From Micromonospora purpureochromogenes (GTDB taxonomy: Bacteria; Actinomycetota; Actinomycetes; Mycobacteriales; Micromonosporaceae): 64,000 bases of DNA. The translations under genes were made by a program, and so were the position numbers. Every line of letters begins with the position of its first letter. Positions within the stretch are counted from its first letter, which is position 1. This document shows, piece by piece, positions 60,549 through 64,000 of the stretch. The notes beneath the pieces were generated by a model. The model saw only the letters and a program-made list of their open reading frames with translations. It had not been told where the DNA came from and did not search any database. The stretch covers positions 6,386,001-6,450,000 of the forward strand of contig NZ_LT607410.1 of assembly GCF_900091515.1 (NCBI RefSeq), written 5' to 3'.

Positions 60549-61840
60549 CGGCGCCGGTCCAGCAGGAGTACGTCCACGGTGGAGCCGGCGGCGGCGGTGG
60601 TCACCCGCTCGCCGAGCACCATCAGCCCGTTCGCCTCGGCCAGCCCGGACAGGGTGTACGGCCCACCCGGCAGCGGCTGGACCGTGTATCCCCCGCCGCG
60701 TCGCTCGGCGACGTGCGCGGGGCGGAACTCGCGCAGCCCGCCCGGGGAGGTGATGGTCTCCAGCAGGTGCGCGCGGACGCTCGGCCGGAACACCGGCTCC
60801 GCCCCGGCCAGCAGGTTGATGGCCGGGCGGGCCAGCACCTCGAAGCCGATCAGCGCCGAGCCGGGTTCACCGGGAAGACACACCACCGGCACCTCCTCGG
60901 CGCCGACGGTACCGAATCCGAGCGCGGTGCCGGGATAGAGCGCCACCTCGGTGAAGGTGACCGGTCCGGCCCGGCCACCCTCCCTCCTGGACAGGATCCG
61001 CCGGACCATGTCGCCGGGGCCGGTGCCGGTGCCGCCGGTGGTGATGATCAGGTCGGCCCGCAGGGTCTGGTCCTCCAGCAGGCCGCGCAGCCCTTCCGGG
61101 TCGTCGTCGCAGATGCCGACCCGGTACGCCAGCGCACCCACCTCGGCCGCGGCGGCGGTCAGCGCGTGCGAGTTGGCGTCCACCACCTGGCCGGGCTGGC
61201 TGCCCCGGCCGACGTCGACGAGTTCGTCGCCGGTGGCCACGATGACCACCCGGGGGCTGGGCCGGACCACCACGTGCCCGATCCCGGTGGCGGCGAGGAC
61301 GGCGACCAGCGCCGGCGAGACGTACGTGCCGGCGCGGGCGAGCAGGGTGCCGGCGGGTAGTTCCTCACCGGCGCGGCGGACGCCGTACCCGCGCTTGGGG
61401 GTCCGGAAGATCTCCACCGCGGCCATGCCCTGGTCGGTCCACTCGACCGGGACGACCACGTCCGCGGCCACCGGCAGCGGCGCCCCGGCGGCGACCGAGA
61501 AGCACGAGCCCGGGGTGAGCCGGACCGGTCGCCAACTCGCCGCGCCCAGGTCGCCGACCACGTTCAACCGCACGGTACGGCCGCCCGACCCCCCGGAGGG
61601 GGCCGGGCCGTAGCCGACGAGGTCCTCCCAGCGCGCCGCGTACCCGTCCACCGCCGCCTGGTCGAAGGCGGGGAACGAGTGCGGCGCGACGACGTCCTCG
61701 GCGAGGACGTTGCCGTACGCCTGGGTGAGGTCGAGGTCGAGCGGAGGCAGCGCGCGCAACCTGCGCAGCACACTGCCCAGGTAGTCGGCGAGCGGCGTCA
61801 ACTCGTTCGCGGCCGCCTCGGCGTCGGCCGTCGCTGTCAT
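60545..61840 (-). CDS. MoeA/gephyrin-like protein, probably the division protein Glp
   Basis: 431 residues, complete MoeA architecture. FPAFDQAAVDGYAARW (about 54-69) corresponds to the MoeA F-D-x-S-A-M-D-G-Y-A motif, VVIVATGDELVDVGRGSQPG is the MPT-binding subdomain start, and LIITTGGTGTGPGDMVRRIL the catalytic loop; a C-terminal beta domain ends it. The ATG overlaps the galU stop and the stop overlaps rimJ. In Corynebacterium this gene of the galU cluster (glp) is a gephyrin-like protein that binds FtsZ and the membrane receptor GlpR, rather than a molybdopterin enzyme. A GlpR-like gene two genes downstream supports that role; moeA activity is not excluded. Confidence 0.85.
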   Translation of the reverse strand: MTATADAEAAANELTPLADYLGSVLRRLRALPPLDLDLTQAYGNVLAEDVVAPHSFPAFDQAAVDGYAARWEDLVGYGPAPSGGSGGRTVRLNVVGDLGAASWRPVRLTPGSCFSVAAGAPLPVAADVVVPVEWTDQGMAAVEIFRTPKRGYGVRRAGEELPAGTLLARAGTYVSPALVAVLAATGIGHVVVRPSPRVVIVATGDELVDVGRGSQPGQVVDANSHALTAAAAEVGALAYRVGICDDDPEGLRGLLEDQTLRADLIITTGGTGTGPGDMVRRILSRREGGRAGPVTFTEVALYPGTALGFGTVGAEEVPVVCLPGEPGSALIGFEVLARPAINLLAGAEPVFRPSVRAHLLETITSPGGLREFRPAHVAERRGGGYTVQPLPGGPYTLSGLAEANGLMVLGERVTTAAAGSTVDVLLLDRRR

Positions 61841-62790
61841 GTATTAGGACCGCCCGACGCGTCGGAGTTGACGAACTCGGCCAGCCACTTGCGGAACTCA
61901 CCGCCGATGTCCTCGCGCTCGACGGCGATCTGCACCACCGTCTGGAGGTAGCCCAGCGGCATGCCGGTGTCGTAGCGGGTGCCCCGGTAGACGATGGCGT
62001 GCACCGGCACGCCCTCGTTGCGCAGCAGTTCCATCGCGTCGGTCAACTGGATCTCGCCGCCGCTGCCCGGCTCGGTGCGGCGGATCGCGTCGAAGATCCG
62101 GCCCGGCAGCACGTACCGGCCGAGGACGGCGAGGTTGCTCGGCGCGTCCTCCGGCTTCGGCTTCTCCACCATGCCGGTCACCTTGACCACCTCGCCGATG
62201 TCGGTCAGCTCCGACTCGGCCGGCTCGACCGAGGCGATGCCGTACCGGCTGGTCTCGGCCGGATCCACCTCGAAGAAGGCCAGCACCACACCGCCGGTGC
62301 GCGCCTGGAGCTCCAGCATGGCCGGCAGCAGCGGCTGGTCGAGCTTGACGAACTCGTCGCCGAGCAGCACCGCGAAGGGCTGGTCGCCGACGTGCGACGC
62401 GGCGTACCCGACGGCGTGGCCGAGGCCGAGCTGCTCCGGCTGGCGGCGAGTGTGGATCTCGGCCAGCTCGGTGGTCCGCTGTACGGCGGCCAGCAGTTCC
62501 GGCTTCTTCGCCAGCCGTTCCTCCAGGTCGGGCCGGCGGTCGAAGTGGTCCACCATGGCGGTCTTGTTGCGCCCGGTGATCAGCAGTACGTCGGTGAGCC
62601 CCGCCTGGGCGGCCTCCTCGACGATGTACTGCAGGACCGGACGGTCGACCACCGGCAGCAGTTCCTTGGGCACCGCCTTCGTCGCCGGCAGGAACCGGGT
62701 GGCCAGGCCGGCGGCCGGGATGACGGCCTTGACGGCACGGGGACGACCGGTCGCGGCGGCCGTCGAGGGGTTCGCTGAGTGCTCCGACAT
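61837..62790 (-). CDS. galU: UTP--glucose-1-phosphate uridylyltransferase
   Basis: 317 residues. Nucleotide-binding start VIPAAGLATRFLPATKAVPK (about 24-43), then VDRPVLQYIVEEAAQAGLTD, the DEFVKLDQPLLPAM region and the substrate site VEKPKPEDAPSNLAVLGRYV. It makes UDP-glucose for cell-surface glycans and provides the substrate for galE upstream in the window. The first gene of a coupled galU-glp-rimJ unit; a -10 box six bases before the ATG and no ribosome site point to a leaderless message. Confidence 0.94.
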   Translation of the reverse strand: MSEHSANPSTAAATGRPRAVKAVIPAAGLATRFLPATKAVPKELLPVVDRPVLQYIVEEAAQAGLTDVLLITGRNKTAMVDHFDRRPDLEERLAKKPELLAAVQRTTELAEIHTRRQPEQLGLGHAVGYAASHVGDQPFAVLLGDEFVKLDQPLLPAMLELQARTGGVVLAFFEVDPAETSRYGIASVEPAESELTDIGEVVKVTGMVEKPKPEDAPSNLAVLGRYVLPGRIFDAIRRTEPGSGGEIQLTDAMELLRNEGVPVHAIVYRGTRYDTGMPLGYLQTVVQIAVEREDIGGEFRKWLAEFVNSDASGGPNT

Positions 62791-62796
62791 GTCGCG

Positions 62797-62802
62797 AGAC
62801 TA
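62797..62802 (-). promoter_or_regulatory. -10 box of galU, probably leaderless
   Basis: TAGTCT on the minus strand ends six bases before the ATG at 62790 and overlaps the stop codon of the upstream diguanylate cyclase gene. Confidence 0.5.
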
Positions 62803-64000
62803 TCGGCCACGGCTCTGCCGCGGCGGGTGAGGACCGGAAGACGCGCCGCCCGTAACGGGCTGTGTCACACCCGGAGCGGGTGCCGGGACTCCGGCGGCCT
62901 GCCGGCTCGAACCCTCCGCCGCCCTGGTGGCCGCCGGCCCGGCGCGCGGCAGCTCGTCGTCCGGGCTGACCGAGCCGGCCGGCACCGGGATCTCCTCGGT
63001 CACCGCGTCGGGGCGCAGCCCGGTCACCCGGTAACCGTCCCGTCCGGCGGCCTTGGCCGCGTACAAGGCCTCGTCGGCGGCGTCGAGCACCTGCTGGCCG
63101 GTGCCCGCGTGGTCGGGGAAGACGGCGATGCCGATGGAGACGGTCACCGTGATCGCCACGTGCTCGTCCACCACGATCGGGGTGTCCCGCACGGCCGCGC
63201 CCAACCGCTCGGCGACGATCGCCGCACCCCGGGCGTCGGTCTCCGGGAGCAGCACCACGAACTCCTCGCCGCCCTGCCGGAACGCCAGGTCGACCTCGCG
63301 GATCTCGCCGCGTACCCGGCGGGCGAACTCGGCGAGCACGACGTCCCCGGCGGTGTGCCCGTACGTGTCGTTGACCCGCTTGAACCGGTCCACGTCCAAG
63401 GCGAGGATGCTGAGCATCCGCCCGAACCGGCTGGCCCGCTCCACCTCGCGGCGCAGCGACTCGCGCAGGTAGCGGTAGTTCCACAGCCCGGTCAGCGGGT
63501 CGGTCAGCGAGAGCCGTTGCGCCTCCTCGTGCACCCGGACGTTCTCCACCGCGACCGCCGCGTGGCCGGCGAAGGTGCGCAGGGTGGCCAGGTCGTCGTC
63601 GTCGAACTCCACGCCGCCCAGCCGGTCGTAGAGGGCCAGCACCCCGACCGCTGGCTCCCGGCCCGCCGATTCGGCGCCGCCGGGCGCGGTGAAGGGCACC
63701 GCCACGTACGTCTCGCAGCACGGCTCCCCCGCCGGCGCCTCGGCCGGCTCGAACCGGCCGCGCTGCGGCTCCCCGGTGGCGGCGACCGCTCCGATCACCC
63801 CGGTGCCGACCGGCACCCGCAGCGGCTCGGCGTCCGGCATCCGGCCGTCCAGCCCCTCGGCGCACTGACCCACCAGCACGCCGTCCGGGTCGAGCAGCAG
63901 CACCGCTCCGGCCCGCGCCCCGGTCGCCGCGAGCGCGCTGTGCAGGATCACCCGCAGGATGCGTTGCAGGTCGTGGGTGCTGGCCAGGGTGTCGCCGAGC
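62800..64000 (-). CDS. GAF-GGDEF diguanylate cyclase, N-terminus beyond the window
   Basis: 400 residues are visible; the reading frame continues past the right edge (the last residues inside include LGDTLASTHDLQRILRVI). A GAF domain covers most of the visible N-terminal 175 residues, with GVIGAVAATGEPQ and CCETYVAVPF. A short coiled linker (NVRVHEEAQRLS) leads to the GGDEF domain beginning LTDPLTGLWNYRYLRESL. The active site reads GGEEF in FRQGGEEFVVLLP and the inhibitory I-site RxxD (REVD) stands five residues before, so cyclic-di-GMP synthesis with feedback control is expected. The last 60 residues are a Pro/Ala/Gly tail. Confidence 0.92.
   Translation of the reverse strand, partial: LGDTLASTHDLQRILRVILHSALAATGARAGAVLLLDPDGVLVGQCAEGLDGRMPDAEPLRVPVGTGVIGAVAATGEPQRGRFEPAEAPAGEPCCETYVAVPFTAPGGAESAGREPAVGVLALYDRLGGVEFDDDDLATLRTFAGHAAVAVENVRVHEEAQRLSLTDPLTGLWNYRYLRESLRREVERASRFGRMLSILALDVDRFKRVNDTYGHTAGDVVLAEFARRVRGEIREVDLAFRQGGEEFVVLLPETDARGAAIVAERLGAAVRDTPIVVDEHVAITVTVSIGIAVFPDHAGTGQQVLDAADEALYAAKAAGRDGYRVTGLRPDAVTEEIPVPAGSVSPDDELPRAGPAATRAAEGSSRQAAGVPAPAPGVTQPVTGGASSGPHPPRQSRGR

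Overview
The window is a stretch of chromosome from a high-GC actinobacterium, most likely Micromonospora or a close relative in the Micromonosporaceae. The reasons are very high GC with strong GC3 bias, frequent GTG starts, ATGA/GTGA stop-start overlaps, and an order of housekeeping genes that, from memory, follows the galU-moeA-rimJ-Rv0996 ... pmt-rsmI ... metG-tatD-ksgA-ispE ... pth-rplY-prs-glmU order of Mycobacterium tuberculosis. No rRNA, CRISPR array, prophage or insertion-sequence transposase is visible.

Layout. 0-6 kb (minus strand): a BMP-type nucleoside ABC importer (lipoprotein, ATPase, two permeases) running into the start of cytidine deaminase at the window edge; together they would import and salvage nucleosides. 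6-8 kb: a small membrane protein, an exporter-like membrane protein and a divergent TetR regulator with two mirror-image operators. 8-17 kb: a maltose/alpha-glucoside locus with two GH13 enzymes, MalE/F/G and a LacI-family regulator whose probable CTTGC/GCAAG operators flank both divergent units; the transporter ATPase is not encoded here. 17-22 kb: a small acidic protein, a GntR regulator coupled to a YihY-type membrane protein, a 2'-5' RNA ligase-like protein, trpS and a CBS/CorC protein. 22-24 kb: galE-galK. 24-28 kb: sulfate activation (cysQ, cysD, cysN) with a very short ORF overlapping the cysD start. 27.6-32 kb: pth, rplY, prs, glmU and tRNA-Gln. 32-35 kb: a fatty-acid desaturase, a TetR regulator and two DUF4383 membrane proteins. 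35-46 kb: an Uup-like ABC-F protein, ispE, a coupled 46-residue protein, ksgA, tatD (with an apparent in-frame insertion), an unrecognised 408-residue protein, an alpha/beta hydrolase, metG, a membrane protein and rsmI. 46-52 kb: protein O-mannosyltransferase, a secreted VWA protein with a frameshifted partner, a small Cys-rich protein and a phosphopantetheinyl transferase. 52-58.6 kb: an accessory-looking run of small, mostly unassigned genes ending at tRNA-Ala(CGC). 58.9-64 kb: a cell-division-linked cluster (a GlpR/SepX-like membrane protein, rimJ, MoeA/Glp, galU) and a GAF-GGDEF diguanylate cyclase that runs off the right edge.

I did not find a clear-cut new multi-gene system. The most interesting points are: an importer ATPase that appears to need a CTG start codon; a 158-bp cassette with 26-bp inverted ends and 31-bp tandem repeats beside malG; a 24-bp perfect palindrome between galK and cysN; a probable repeat element inside tatD; recurrent leaderless-promoter architecture; the cysD leader ORF; and the glp-glpR division cluster whose MoeA gene is easily mis-annotated as cofactor biosynthesis. 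All family assignments come from recognition of motifs in the translated sequence; no database search was run.
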